The notes under the pieces are model-generated. The model did no database searches, was not told where the DNA came from, and saw nothing but the letters and a program-made list of their open reading frames with translations. Below are positions 50,164 to 58,902 of a stretch of 64,000 nt of DNA, one piece after another. Within the stretch, counting starts at the first letter, position 1, and every line of letters begins with the position of its first letter. This DNA comes from Erwinia mallotivora (GTDB lineage: Bacteria; Pseudomonadota; Gammaproteobacteria; Enterobacterales; Enterobacteriaceae): positions 310,001 to 374,000 of the forward strand of contig NZ_JFHN01000053.1 in NCBI RefSeq assembly GCF_000590885.1. The letters are read 5' to 3'. The position numbers and the translations under genes are program-made.

Positions 50164-51401
50164 TGCGCTGTTGCGCTCCCGCTGGCGGCCTTGCTCTCTT
50201 CTGCACCGATCACCGACACCGTACTGCCATCGCTGAGCCGGTCAATGCCTTCGGTCACCAGCTGTTCACCGGCCGTCACCCCTTCGGTAATCGCCTGGCG
50301 GGTTTCGTCCAGCACCGGTCCGGTTTTCACTGCCCGGCGAGTGACGGTATGGTCTTTGTTAATCACATAGACAAAGCTGCCATCGCTGCTGAGTTGCAGC
50401 GCCTGCGCCGGGATCACCGTCGCCTGTTTCAGCGTGCCGGTTTGCAGCCGCAGGTTGACGAACTGATTGGGATAGAGCGCCTCATCCTGATTAGCAAACA
50501 GCGCCTTCAGCTCTACCGTACCGGTGCTGGTATCAATCTGGTTGCTGATAAACTGCACCTTACCGTCTGCCAGTTGTTTACTGCCATCCTGATCGAAGGC
50601 GGTGGCGGACAGACTCTGACCGTTATGCAGCGCAGCAATCAGGGTCGGAATATTGCTTTGCGGCACGCTGAAAGTGACGGCAGCAGGCTGCGTCTGGGTA
50701 ACGGTAACAATGCCGGTGGTATCGCTGGAGTTGACCATATTGCCTGCATCCACCAGCCGCAAACCGACGCGACCACTGATGGGCGAGGTGATCCGGGCAA
50801 AATCGATATTCAGCTTCGCTGCGTCGATCTGCGCCTGGTCGGCCTTCACTGCGCCGCTGTACTGTCCGACCGTGGCTATCTGGCTGTCCAGATCCTGGCG
50901 GGATAAGGAGTCCTGGGCATAAAGTTTGCGGTAGCGTGCCAGCGTCAGCTCAGCGCTTTTCAGCAGCGCCTGATTCTGGTTCAGACTGCCCTGATACTGC
51001 GCGAGGGTCGCCTGATAGCTGCGAGGATCAATCTGCGCCAGCAGCTGACCTTCCTGAACTTTTTGCCCCTCGGTGAAGTAAACCTTCATCAGCTGGCCGT
51101 CCACCCGGCTGGTGACGGTGACGGAAGCATTCGGGATAACCGTACCCAGCGCCGTCAGATACACCGGCACATCTGCCGTGGTCACCACGCCAGCGTGCAC
51201 CGCCGCAGGCCCACCAAACATCATCCCACCCGGGCCACCCGGCGGAGGTCCACCCGCTGGCGGTGCGCCATGTACGCCCGCTTTACCCGCTGAACCATGA
51301 GGCCAGAAGCGCCAGATGAGTGCCGCGACAAGGAGGATCAAAATCAGGATCAGGATTTTTTTACGCAGAGAAGGTGAGATTTTCCTGGATGTTGGGGTCA
51401 T
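50160..51401 (-). CDS. mdtA: RND periplasmic adaptor, MdtA-like
   Basis: The 413-residue membrane-fusion protein links the pump to the outer-membrane channel. One N-terminal membrane anchor ([15 protein letters not shown], about residues 16-30) is followed by a Gly/Pro-rich linker ([15 protein letters not shown]) not typical of the core fold. Then come lipoyl and barrel-sandwich motifs ([39 protein letters not shown]) and an alpha-hairpin. It is first in mdtA-mdtB-mdtC-outer-membrane factor. The ribosome site is weak. In E. coli, mdtABC is activated by BaeR, but baeSR and mdtD are not present at this locus. Confidence 0.9.
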   Translation of the reverse strand: MTPTSRKISPSLRKKILILILILLVAALIWRFWPHGSAGKAGVHGAPPAGGPPPGGPGGMMFGGPAAVHAGVVTTADVPVYLTALGTVIPNASVTVTSRVDGQLMKVYFTEGQKVQEGQLLAQIDPRSYQATLAQYQGSLNQNQALLKSAELTLARYRKLYAQDSLSRQDLDSQIATVGQYSGAVKADQAQIDAAKLNIDFARITSPISGRVGLRLVDAGNMVNSSDTTGIVTVTQTQPAAVTFSVPQSNIPTLIAALHNGQSLSATAFDQDGSKQLADGKVQFISNQIDTSTGTVELKALFANQDEALYPNQFVNLRLQTGTLKQATVIPAQALQLSSDGSFVYVINKDHTVTRRAVKTGPVLDETRQAITEGVTAGEQLVTEGIDRLSDGSTVSVIGAEESKAASGSATAQ

Positions 51402-51462
51402 GGGAATCTGCTGATCAAGTGAAACAAAAAATTCAAGGCAACATTTCGCTACCGCCCAAAAA

Positions 51463-51490
51463 AAGTCAGGCCAGTAAACAACTGGCCTGA
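51463..51490 (-). terminator. Unassigned Rho-independent terminator upstream of mdtA
   Basis: On the minus strand TCAGGCCAGT, loop TGTTT, ACTGGCCTGA forms a perfect 10-bp stem followed by seven T residues. It lies about 60 bp before the mdtA start and on the same strand. No annotated gene ends here: OmrA already terminates at 51751. It may end an unrecognised short RNA or act as an attenuator in the mdtA leader. Confidence 0.85.
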
Positions 51491-51750
51491 GGATATTATG
51501 ATTGTAGAGGGTGATTAATTTCCATCCTCTTAACGTAAGAATTTCGTAATCAACCGCTTATAATTTTTATTTCCCGCCATCAGCCGACGGATTCACCGTG
51601 TAACTTGCTGGTTTAATTGCCTGAATCAGACAGTCATTATCTCGTATTGCCGATTTGCAGAATAAATGCAGCAGGTAAGAATTTATCAGTAACCTTAACG
51701 TCAGACGGGAAAAAATCAGATGTGGTTGCCAGAATGGCCTGTAACGAGGC

Positions 51751-51845
51751 AAAAAAAACCCACGCATCCGCGTGGGTTGGTGCAATTTAACAGGGTGTAA
51801 ATCTGCCGGGAGCAGATTGCTTTCTCACCAATCAATACCTCTGGG
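51751..51845 (-). ncRNA. omrA: OmrA/OmrB-family small RNA (copy next to mdtA)
   Basis: The minus strand begins CCCAGAGGTATTGATTGGTG, identical to the conserved 5' seed of E. coli OmrA. It ends in a CACCAACCCACGCGGATGCGTGGGTTTTTTTT terminator of the OmrA type. The middle (about 45 nt) differs, as usual for this family. OmrA/B are Hfq-dependent RNAs induced by OmpR that repress outer-membrane proteins, curli and ompR itself via the 5' end. In E. coli both RNAs lie in tandem between aas and galR. The assignment of A versus B is by sequence similarity and is tentative. Confidence 0.92.
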
Positions 51846-51965
51846 ATAATCATCCTCGCAGCTGTGCTCCCGACCTGCCAGCAGCAAAACGCAACGGAGT
51901 TAGCGAAAATGCTACCAGCTGTAAAACCTTTGCGGCTTTGTTTACCGACCTTTGCAGAGCGTAAC

Positions 51966-53702
51966 TCAGGTGCCACTGTGGGTGCTGTAAAGTGCATCCG
52001 GTGCCACGTTCATATGTTTCAGCACCGGGCCAATAATGTTGCCAAATACCGGCGCGGCAACCGATCCACCGAAGTGATCGCCCGCCGTTGGGTGGTTAAT
52101 CATAATCACCAGCGCCACCTGCGGATTGCTGGCCGGTGCCACGCCAGCGGTATAGTTGATATAGCCACCATCATATTTACCGCTGCTGCCCATTTTCTCT
52201 GCCGTACCGGTTTTAATCGCCAGACGGTAACCCGGCACCGCCGCGCGCACCCCACTGCCGCCGGGTAGTGCATCGCTCTCCATCATATGCACCACTGAGC
52301 GAACGATATCCTCATCGGCCACCCGCGTGCCCATTACCGGCGGCGTCACTTTGGTGATCGACAGCGGGCGATAGACGCCGAAAGAGCCAAGGGTGGCGTA
52401 TTCACGGGCGATTTGCAGTGGCGTGACCCGCAGACCATAGCCAAACGAGAAGGTGGCGCGTTCGATATCGGCCCAACGCTCACGGTGTAGCGGAAAATAG
52501 CCCACGCTTTCTCCGGTCAGTCCCAGGCCGGTTGGCTTGCCCAGTCCAAACGAGCGGTAAGTATTGACCAGCACTTCCGCAGGCATCGCCAGCGCAATGT
52601 GCGATACGCCAATATCGCTGGATTTTTGCAGAATGCCGGTCATCGTCAGGCGCGGCCAGTGGCCCACGTCGCGGATCAGGTGGCCATTGACGCGATACGG
52701 TGTGGTATCCAGCACTGAGTCAGGACGCACCAGCTTACGGACCAGACCTTCCATCACCACCAGCGGCTTCACCGTTGAACCCGGCTCATAGCTGTCGTTG
52801 ATCGCGGCGTTACGCATCTGCGTGGGCGAGACATCGCCAAAATTATTGGGGTTAAATGACGGATAAGAAGCCATGCCGAGGATTTCGCCGGTATCAATCT
52901 TAATCAGGACCGCCGCCCCGGAGTCAGCTTTGTTCAGCAACACGCCGTCACGCAGTTTGCTGTAAAGGGTGTATTGATCAAATTTATCAATACTGAGCTG
53001 CACCGTGGGGGGCTGGCGTGGCGGCTCATAGTTGATCATCGCCACAATGTTGCCATTGGCGTCCTGGCGATATTTTTCTTCGCCCGGCGTGCCCTGAAGC
53101 ACCTTATCAAAGCCTTTTTCCAGCCCGGTCAGGCCGCTGTTTTCCGCCCCGACGATACCGATAAGCGGCGCGGTCGCCTCGCTCATCGGATAAAAGCGGC
53201 TGTCGTCATACACGGTGGTAATCCCGGCCAGATGCAGCTTTGCAATGTCTTTGGCGATCCCCAGCTCAATTTTGTGGCCGAGATAGAGGAAGCGTCGGGT
53301 GGGACTGGCGTTAATCTGGCGGGCAATATCCTCCGGCCGCTGGTCCAGCGCATTCGCCAGATACTGCCATTTTGCGCTGGTAAAATCCGGGTGCGCTTCC
53401 AGCACGCGCTGCGGATCGGCAATGATATCGCGCGAAGGCACGCTCAGCGCCAGCGCTTCACCGTTGCGATCCAGCAGCGTCCCCCGGTTAGTGGGGATCG
53501 CCACCGTGCGCAGTGAGCGCTCATCCGCCTCTTTCTCCAGCATCGGATGGTTGATCAGCTGAAGATCGCCGACCCGCGCCAGCAGTAAAACCAGGCAGGT
53601 CAGCACACCAAAGCAGATCAGGCGGAAACGGAGAGGGTTAAAAGGCGCTTTCGCCTGGTCTTTAGCCAACAGTTTCTTTAAGCGGGGCATGGATTCTTTC
53701 AC
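51966..53702 (-). CDS. FtsI-type peptidoglycan transpeptidase paralogue (class B PBP)
   Basis: This 578-residue class B penicillin-binding protein resembles FtsI (588 in E. coli) throughout. It has a cytoplasmic tail, one membrane helix (FRLICFGVLTCLVLLLARVGDL, about residues 26-47), a pedestal domain (RGTLLDRNGEALALSVP) and a transpeptidase domain. The active-site motifs are SxxK in PGSTVKPL (Ser309, Lys312), SxN as SSD near 365, and KTGT in AIKTGTAEK near 495. It is not in the dcw cluster, so it should be a second copy, like the acid-adapted PBP3SAL of Salmonella; that comparison is from memory. It sits between the OmrA-like and OmrB-like RNA genes on the same strand. Confidence 0.88.
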   Translation of the reverse strand: MKESMPRLKKLLAKDQAKAPFNPLRFRLICFGVLTCLVLLLARVGDLQLINHPMLEKEADERSLRTVAIPTNRGTLLDRNGEALALSVPSRDIIADPQRVLEAHPDFTSAKWQYLANALDQRPEDIARQINASPTRRFLYLGHKIELGIAKDIAKLHLAGITTVYDDSRFYPMSEATAPLIGIVGAENSGLTGLEKGFDKVLQGTPGEEKYRQDANGNIVAMINYEPPRQPPTVQLSIDKFDQYTLYSKLRDGVLLNKADSGAAVLIKIDTGEILGMASYPSFNPNNFGDVSPTQMRNAAINDSYEPGSTVKPLVVMEGLVRKLVRPDSVLDTTPYRVNGHLIRDVGHWPRLTMTGILQKSSDIGVSHIALAMPAEVLVNTYRSFGLGKPTGLGLTGESVGYFPLHRERWADIERATFSFGYGLRVTPLQIAREYATLGSFGVYRPLSITKVTPPVMGTRVADEDIVRSVVHMMESDALPGGSGVRAAVPGYRLAIKTGTAEKMGSSGKYDGGYINYTAGVAPASNPQVALVIMINHPTAGDHFGGSVAAPVFGNIIGPVLKHMNVAPDALYSTHSGT

Positions 53703-53861
53703 AGCTGATCGGGATAACTGATTGTGGGTTATATAAAAAATGCCGCCAGGATAACAGGGAAACTGTGTTTCAGCCTGTGATTGCCAGGCCGTTGATCGGC
53801 AGGGAACGCGGGGATTTCAGTTAGAATTCATTTTATTACCGCACTCAGGCGGTGTGCAGAT

Positions 53862-53942
53862 AAAAAAAACCTGCGCATCGGCGCAGGTTGGTGAAATTAA
53901 AGCATGAAGACTTTTTGATGTTCACCCATCAATACCTCTGGG
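53862..53942 (-). ncRNA. omrB: OmrA/OmrB-family small RNA (copy upstream of the ftsI paralogue)
   Basis: The minus strand starts CCCAGAGGTATTGATGGGTG and ends TCACCAACCTGCGCCGATGCGCAGGTTTTTTTT, close to both ends of E. coli OmrB. At 81 nt it also fits OmrB (82 nt) better than OmrA. The 5' seed that pairs with target mRNAs is conserved between the two copies here. Upstream DNA is partly conserved with the other copy, including an OmpR-like site. Confidence 0.92.
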
Positions 53943-54002
53943 ATCAGCACTGTAGCAATGCGGCTGACCCGGCAGCCAGCCCTCATTCGCAACAGTTATC
54001 CG

Positions 54003-54028
54003 CAAAATGTAACCAGCTATGAGATTGT
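54003..54028 (-). promoter_or_regulatory. OmpR-like site upstream of omrB
   Basis: On the minus strand TAGCTGGTTACATTTTGCGG precedes ATAACTGTTGCG; the core TTACATTTTG resembles OmpR half-sites. The equivalent DNA upstream of omrA (51894-51920) reads CAGCTGGTAGCATTTTCGC then TAACTCCGTTGCG. This shared block, about 65-85 bp upstream of both RNAs in otherwise divergent sequence, points to a common regulator, probably OmpR. Confidence 0.55.
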
Positions 54029-54036
54029 TATTTTTA

Positions 54037-56337
54037 TCATTCAGCTGTCGCGGCGCGTTTAATCTCCACCAGGCAGCTCATGGCGTTTGGGCCCTGGGTC
54101 AGGGACGACGTGCCGATATCCAGCGTCAGCACATTCGGATTACCGGCCCGGTCGTAAGGTTGCCAGGTCTTGCCAAAGCCGGGATCGAACCAGGCACCGG
54201 TGGCGATCAACACCACGCCTGGGCTGACGCCATCCGTCAATCGCACTCCGGCCAGCATCCTGCCACGATCGTTACTGACGTCGATGACCTCACCATCCGC
54301 AATCCCACGCGGGCCGGCATCCTGCGGATGCATCCACAGTGTTTCGTGACCGGCGGTTTTCGCCGCCTGCACCGTTGGCGTGGCATCCATCTGACTGTGC
54401 AGACGGTCGCCAGGCTGAATGGAAATCATATGCAACGGGAAGCGCTGGCTTAATCCGGCACCCAGCCACTCTCTCGGCGGCTGCCACTGCGGGTGTGGCG
54501 CGAAATCATCAAGCTGATAATCGGCAATCGTCTTGCTGAACAGCTCAATTTTGCCGCTGGCGGTCTTGATTGGATTGGCAACGGGATCGTCACGAAACGC
54601 CTCCATAAAGACAAAAGGTTTGCCGCCGGATGGCACCTCCACATGGCCTTCCCGCCAGAAGGTCTGGAAATCAGGCCAGTCAATCCCCTTCTCCTGATGC
54701 GCCCGGGCGCACTGCTGATAGAGGTATTCGATCCACTGCGCCTCGTTGCGCTGTTCGGTAAAAGTATCGCGGTAACCCAGTCTTTCTGCCAGATCGGCAA
54801 AAATATCAAAATCGTTACGTGCCTGATGCTGCGGTTTAATTGCCTGATGCAACGCCAGCACAAAGCGATCGCGCGAGGAACCGCCAATATCGTTACGTTC
54901 AAGCGTGGTCGTCACCGGCAGTACGATATCGGCCATCTGCGCCGCCGGGGTCCAGACGATATCCTGGACAATCACCGTATCCGGCCGCTGCCAGCCCTCC
55001 ACCAGGCGATTCAACTGCTGATGGTGATGGAAAGGATTACCGCCCGCCCAGTGGATCAGGTGGATTTCCGGGTAAGTATGGGTCTGCCCCTGAAAACGGT
55101 AAGGCTCATTGGGGTGCAACAGCATATCGCTGATGCGGGCCACCGGGATCGCCCGATCGGCAATCGGATTGACGCCGGTAGACATCAGCGGGGCCGGGCC
55201 TTCAACGCGCGGATTACCGACGCTGTTCATCGAGCCATGACCGAAGGAGAAGCCCGCCCCCGGCAAACCCGGCTGCCCCAGCATCGAGGAGAGCGCAATC
55301 ATCATCCAGTAAGGCTGCTCGCCACGGTGGGCGCGCTGCACGGAATAGGAGCAGGTGATAAAGCTGCGTTTGCCGCTCAGCTGCGCAGCCAGCAGTCTGA
55401 TACGCGCGGCCGGAATGCCGGTAATCTCACTGGCCCACTCCGGCGTCTTGGGTGTGCTGTCCGTCTCGCCCAGCAGGTAGCTGCGCAGCTGTGGCCAGCC
55501 GACGCAGTGTGAAGCGAGAAAAGCGTTATCCACAGCGCCAGAGCGTTCAATTTCGTAGCCCAGCGCCAGCATCAGCGCCACGTCGGTGTTGGGGCGGATC
55601 GGAATCCACTCGGCATTGACAAAGGCGGGACAGTCATCGCGCATCGGGCTGATATTAATCACCGGTGTGCCTTTTGCCGCCAGTTCCAGCAGCGCCGGTT
55701 TCAGGCTGTGCTGCCCCGCTCCGCCGGAAGCCACCTGGCTGTTTTTCAGCGCCAGCCCGCCAAAGGCGACAAAAATGTCGCAATGCTCCACCACCTGCGG
55801 CCAGTCGGTGACGCGCCCGGTCAGCGGCATATAGGTGCCGATAATGTAGGGCAGGAAAAACTGCGCCGCTCCCCAGCTGTAGTTACCAAGCTGGTCGACA
55901 CCGCCGCCGCCGGTAAAATAGAAACGGCGGATCAGCGTGCGGGCATGGTTAACACGCCCCGCAGAAGACCAGCCGTAAGAACCCGAAAAAATGCCGGTGG
56001 GGCCGTAACGGTCACGCACCCGGCGATTCTCCTCCGCCACCAGATCCAGCGCGGTTTCCCAGTCCACGGCGACAAAATCTTCCCGCCCACGCAGGGTGCG
56101 GTCACTTTTCTCGCGGGATTTGAGCCATGAACGGCGAACCATTGGCTGGCGGATGCGCTTGTCGGAATAGACCAGCTCCGGGATGGTATTCAGCATCGGC
56201 GACGGATCCTGGTCAGCGAAGAACGGCTCACAGCGGACAAGCTTGCCATCTTCGACAACGGCGGTGAAGGCGCCCCAGTGGGCGAGGTGCGGCACTTTTA
56301 TTATGGTCATCAGGCGTTCCGGCAGGCTTTTCGGCAT
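54037..56337 (-). CDS. BisC/TorA-family molybdopterin oxidoreductase
   Basis: This 766-residue enzyme of the DMSO-reductase superfamily binds bis-MGD molybdenum. The molybdenum-ligating Ser lies in SGSYGWSSAGRVNHA near residue 120, the pattern of BisC and TorA. Later motifs are IVWTPAAQMADIVLPVTTTLERNDIG and a C-terminal WFDPGFG block. There is no twin-arginine leader and no N-terminal Fe-S cysteine motif, so it should be cytoplasmic and act like biotin sulfoxide reductase (BisC) on S- or N-oxides. No cytochrome or chaperone partner is adjacent. Translation may start at M1 or at M10 (MTIIKVPHLAHWG), which lies nearer the conserved region. Confidence 0.85.
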   Translation of the reverse strand: MPKSLPERLMTIIKVPHLAHWGAFTAVVEDGKLVRCEPFFADQDPSPMLNTIPELVYSDKRIRQPMVRRSWLKSREKSDRTLRGREDFVAVDWETALDLVAEENRRVRDRYGPTGIFSGSYGWSSAGRVNHARTLIRRFYFTGGGGVDQLGNYSWGAAQFFLPYIIGTYMPLTGRVTDWPQVVEHCDIFVAFGGLALKNSQVASGGAGQHSLKPALLELAAKGTPVINISPMRDDCPAFVNAEWIPIRPNTDVALMLALGYEIERSGAVDNAFLASHCVGWPQLRSYLLGETDSTPKTPEWASEITGIPAARIRLLAAQLSGKRSFITCSYSVQRAHRGEQPYWMMIALSSMLGQPGLPGAGFSFGHGSMNSVGNPRVEGPAPLMSTGVNPIADRAIPVARISDMLLHPNEPYRFQGQTHTYPEIHLIHWAGGNPFHHHQQLNRLVEGWQRPDTVIVQDIVWTPAAQMADIVLPVTTTLERNDIGGSSRDRFVLALHQAIKPQHQARNDFDIFADLAERLGYRDTFTEQRNEAQWIEYLYQQCARAHQEKGIDWPDFQTFWREGHVEVPSGGKPFVFMEAFRDDPVANPIKTASGKIELFSKTIADYQLDDFAPHPQWQPPREWLGAGLSQRFPLHMISIQPGDRLHSQMDATPTVQAAKTAGHETLWMHPQDAGPRGIADGEVIDVSNDRGRMLAGVRLTDGVSPGVVLIATGAWFDPGFGKTWQPYDRAGNPNVLTLDIGTSSLTQGPNAMSCLVEIKRAATAE

Positions 56338-56484
56338 TATTTAACCGCAGAATAACATTATTCAGCGCCGGTTTTGAATCGCTTGCCGGCGGATAATCTT
56401 TGCGCGGCTTTTATCAGGCTTTGCGACGCCGCTGACATTCTGTCTGCTTGAAGTAACAGGAGAATTCCGCAACACTGGGCGGAT

Positions 56485-56496
56485 GTAAACGTTTAC
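56485..56496 (+). promoter_or_regulatory. GalR/GalS-type operator before galR
   Basis: GTAAACGTTTAC is a perfect palindrome matching the core of the gal operator (GTGTAANCGNTTACAC). It ends 19 bp before the galR ATG, where a bound repressor would block galR expression. Autoregulation is the likely role. Confidence 0.7.
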
Positions 56497-56515
56497 CCAG
56501 GAAGGCTTACGATTT

Positions 56516-57523
56516 ATGGCCACGATTAAGGATGTTGCCAGGCTGGCTGGCGTTTCCGTCGCCACGGTTTCCCGAGTCATAAACAATTCACCGAAAGCCA
56601 GTGAAAGTTCACGGCAGGCGGTGAACAGCGCGATGGTGCAGTTACAGTATCATCCCAATGCCAACGCCCGTGCGCTGGCGCAGCAGTCAACCGAAACGAT
56701 GGGGCTGGTGGTCGGTGATGTTTCCGATCCCTTCTTCGGTGCGCTGGTCAAGGCGGTGGAGCAGGTCGCCTATGAGACCGGCAATTTTTTACTGATTGGC
56801 AATGGTTACCATATTGAGCAAAAAGAGCGTCAGGCGATTGAGCAGTTGATTCGCCATCGTTGTGGCGCGCTGGTGGTCCACGCCAAAAAGATCCCGGATA
56901 ACGAGCTGTTACCGCTGATGGCACAAATCCCCGGCATGGTCCTGATTAACCGGGCGCTGCCGGGCTATGAAAAACGCTGTATTGCGCTGGACGATCGCTA
57001 CGGTGCCTGGCTGGCAACCCGCCACCTGATTCAGCAGGGGCACCAGAATATTGCCTTTATCTGCTCGAACCATCCTATTTCTGACGCCGAAGATCGGCTT
57101 CAGGGCTATTACGATGCGCTGCGTGAACACCATCTGCCCTGTAATGATCGGCTGGTGGCGCAGGGTGAACCGGATGAAGTGGGCGGCGAACAGGCGATGA
57201 CAGAGCTGCTCGGACGCGGTAAACCCTTTACCGCCGTCGCCTGCTATAACGATTCGATGGCCGCCGGTGCGCTGGCGGTACTGAGTGACAACGGGGTGCG
57301 GGTGCCGGAAGAGATGTCGCTGATTGGCTTTGATGACGTACTGGTTTCACGCTATGTCCGGCCACGTCTGACCACCATTCGCTACCCGATTGTGACCATG
57401 GCGCAGCAGGCCGCCGCGCTGGCACTGGCGTTAGCCAATAACCAGCCGTTACCGGAAGTGACCAATATCTTCAGCCCGACGCTGGTGCGTCGCCACTCGG
57501 TGGGTGCGCCGGGCCAGAGCTGA
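56516..57523 (+). CDS. galR: LacI-family galactose repressor GalR
   Basis: The 335-residue repressor begins MATIKDVARLAGVSVATVSR, the LacI-family helix-turn-helix, followed by the hinge helix ANARALAQQ and a periplasmic-binding-like sugar domain. The N-terminus and PFFGALVKAVEQVAYETGNFL match GalR. It represses galactose uptake and catabolism genes until D-galactose binds. No gal enzymes are in the window. It is convergent with lysA, with one base between stop codons, the same neighbours as in E. coli. Confidence 0.94.
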   Translation: MATIKDVARLAGVSVATVSRVINNSPKASESSRQAVNSAMVQLQYHPNANARALAQQSTETMGLVVGDVSDPFFGALVKAVEQVAYETGNFLLIGNGYHIEQKERQAIEQLIRHRCGALVVHAKKIPDNELLPLMAQIPGMVLINRALPGYEKRCIALDDRYGAWLATRHLIQQGHQNIAFICSNHPISDAEDRLQGYYDALREHHLPCNDRLVAQGEPDEVGGEQAMTELLGRGKPFTAVACYNDSMAAGALAVLSDNGVRVPEEMSLIGFDDVLVSRYVRPRLTTIRYPIVTMAQQAAALALALANNQPLPEVTNIFSPTLVRRHSVGAPGQS

Positions 57524-57524
57524 G

Positions 57525-58787
57525 TTATGCCAGCTGCTGTTCCAGCGCCAGCAAATCCTCTATCGTCTGGGCGCGGCGGATAATCCGCGCCTGACCGTTT
57601 TCAAACAGCACTTCCGGCAGCAGCGGGCGGCTGTTGTAATTTGAGGACATAGAGGCACCGTAGGCACCGGTATCGTGAAACACCAGGTAATCGCCCACCT
57701 GCACATCCGGCAGCGAGCGCGTCTCTACCTGGCCGCCTTCCAGCTGCGTAAAGACATCGCCGGATTCGCACAGCGGCCCGGCCACCACGCTTTCCACGGT
57801 GCGTTGTTCATCAAGCTGATGCCCTTCTCCCGCCATCGCGGAGATATGGTGGTAGCTGCCATACATCGCAGGCCGCATCAGGTCACTAAACCCGGCATCC
57901 ACCAGCACGAAGTGACGGCTGCCCATCTGCTTAACGGCACGAACCTGAGAAACCAGCACGCCGGACTCCGCCACCAGGAAACGGCCTGGCTCGATTTCCA
58001 GCTTCACCGGGTGGCCCAGATGCTGCTCAATGCGTTTACGCGCCGCATCCCACAGGCTGAAATAATGATCGGTATTGATCGCCTCTTCGCCCGGACGGTA
58101 AGGAATCGACAGCCCGCCACCTGCGGAGATGGCATGCAGATCCTGACCGAAACTGACCACCTGATGCACCATCGCATCGCAGACCTGCTCCAGGTGACCA
58201 TAGTCCACGCCGGATCCGATATGCATGTGAATGCCAACAAGCTTCAGCTGATGACGTTGCAGCGCGGCCAGCGCCAGCGGCAGATCCTCAGGCCAGATAC
58301 CGTGTTTGCTGTTTTCGCCGCCGGTATTGGTTTTCTGGCTGTGTCCGTGGCCGAACCCCGGGTTGATGCGCAACCAGACCGGATGTCCCGGAGAGACCTC
58401 GCCCAGTTGCTCAAGCATATCCACTGACCCGGCATTGACCGGAATTTTCAGTTCAGCCACCCGCGCCAGCGTCGGCACGTCAAGCACATCGGCGGTGAAC
58501 ACGATGTCATCGCCACCGGGCTGGAATCCGGCGACCAGCGCACGCTCAATTTCTCCGAGGGACACCGAATCCACTCTCACCCCGGCTGCCTGCATCAGCC
58601 GCAGAATATGAATATTGGAACAGGCTTTCTGCGCAAAACGCACCACGTCAAACTGCTGTAACTGTGCGATGCGCGCGCGAATAATATCGGCATCATAGAC
58701 CCACAGCGGTCCCCCTGACTTTTGCACCAGTGGCAGAAGGTTATCGCGGTTGAGTGCAGTTTCCGTGTTACTGAGCAGACGTGGCAT
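57525..58787 (-). CDS. lysA: Diaminopimelate decarboxylase LysA
   Basis: This 420-residue PLP enzyme decarboxylates meso-diaminopimelate to L-lysine, the last step of lysine synthesis. The PLP lysine is Lys54 in RFAQKACSNIHI. Other fold III motifs are GIHMHIGSGVDY, AISAGGGLSIPY, EIEPGRFLV and the active-site GPLCESGDVF. It is divergent from lysR with a 115-bp control region. Lysine repression through LysR is known in E. coli. Confidence 0.97.
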   Translation of the reverse strand: MPRLLSNTETALNRDNLLPLVQKSGGPLWVYDADIIRARIAQLQQFDVVRFAQKACSNIHILRLMQAAGVRVDSVSLGEIERALVAGFQPGGDDIVFTADVLDVPTLARVAELKIPVNAGSVDMLEQLGEVSPGHPVWLRINPGFGHGHSQKTNTGGENSKHGIWPEDLPLALAALQRHQLKLVGIHMHIGSGVDYGHLEQVCDAMVHQVVSFGQDLHAISAGGGLSIPYRPGEEAINTDHYFSLWDAARKRIEQHLGHPVKLEIEPGRFLVAESGVLVSQVRAVKQMGSRHFVLVDAGFSDLMRPAMYGSYHHISAMAGEGHQLDEQRTVESVVAGPLCESGDVFTQLEGGQVETRSLPDVQVGDYLVFHDTGAYGASMSSNYNSRPLLPEVLFENGQARIIRRAQTIEDLLALEQQLA

Positions 58788-58902
58788 AAAATTTCTCCTG
58801 AGGGTAAAGGCCTATTACGCCACAGCGAGGCAATGATTAAAAATATCTGTTTTAAGGCACTCTATTCATCCATGATATGGCTTTGATTTTCAGGAGCGGG
58901 CA

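Noticed and set aside
51567-51785. Minus-strand frame of 72 codons
   Set aside because: It starts inside the OmrA terminator and shows no family signal; the region is better considered as RNA or leader.
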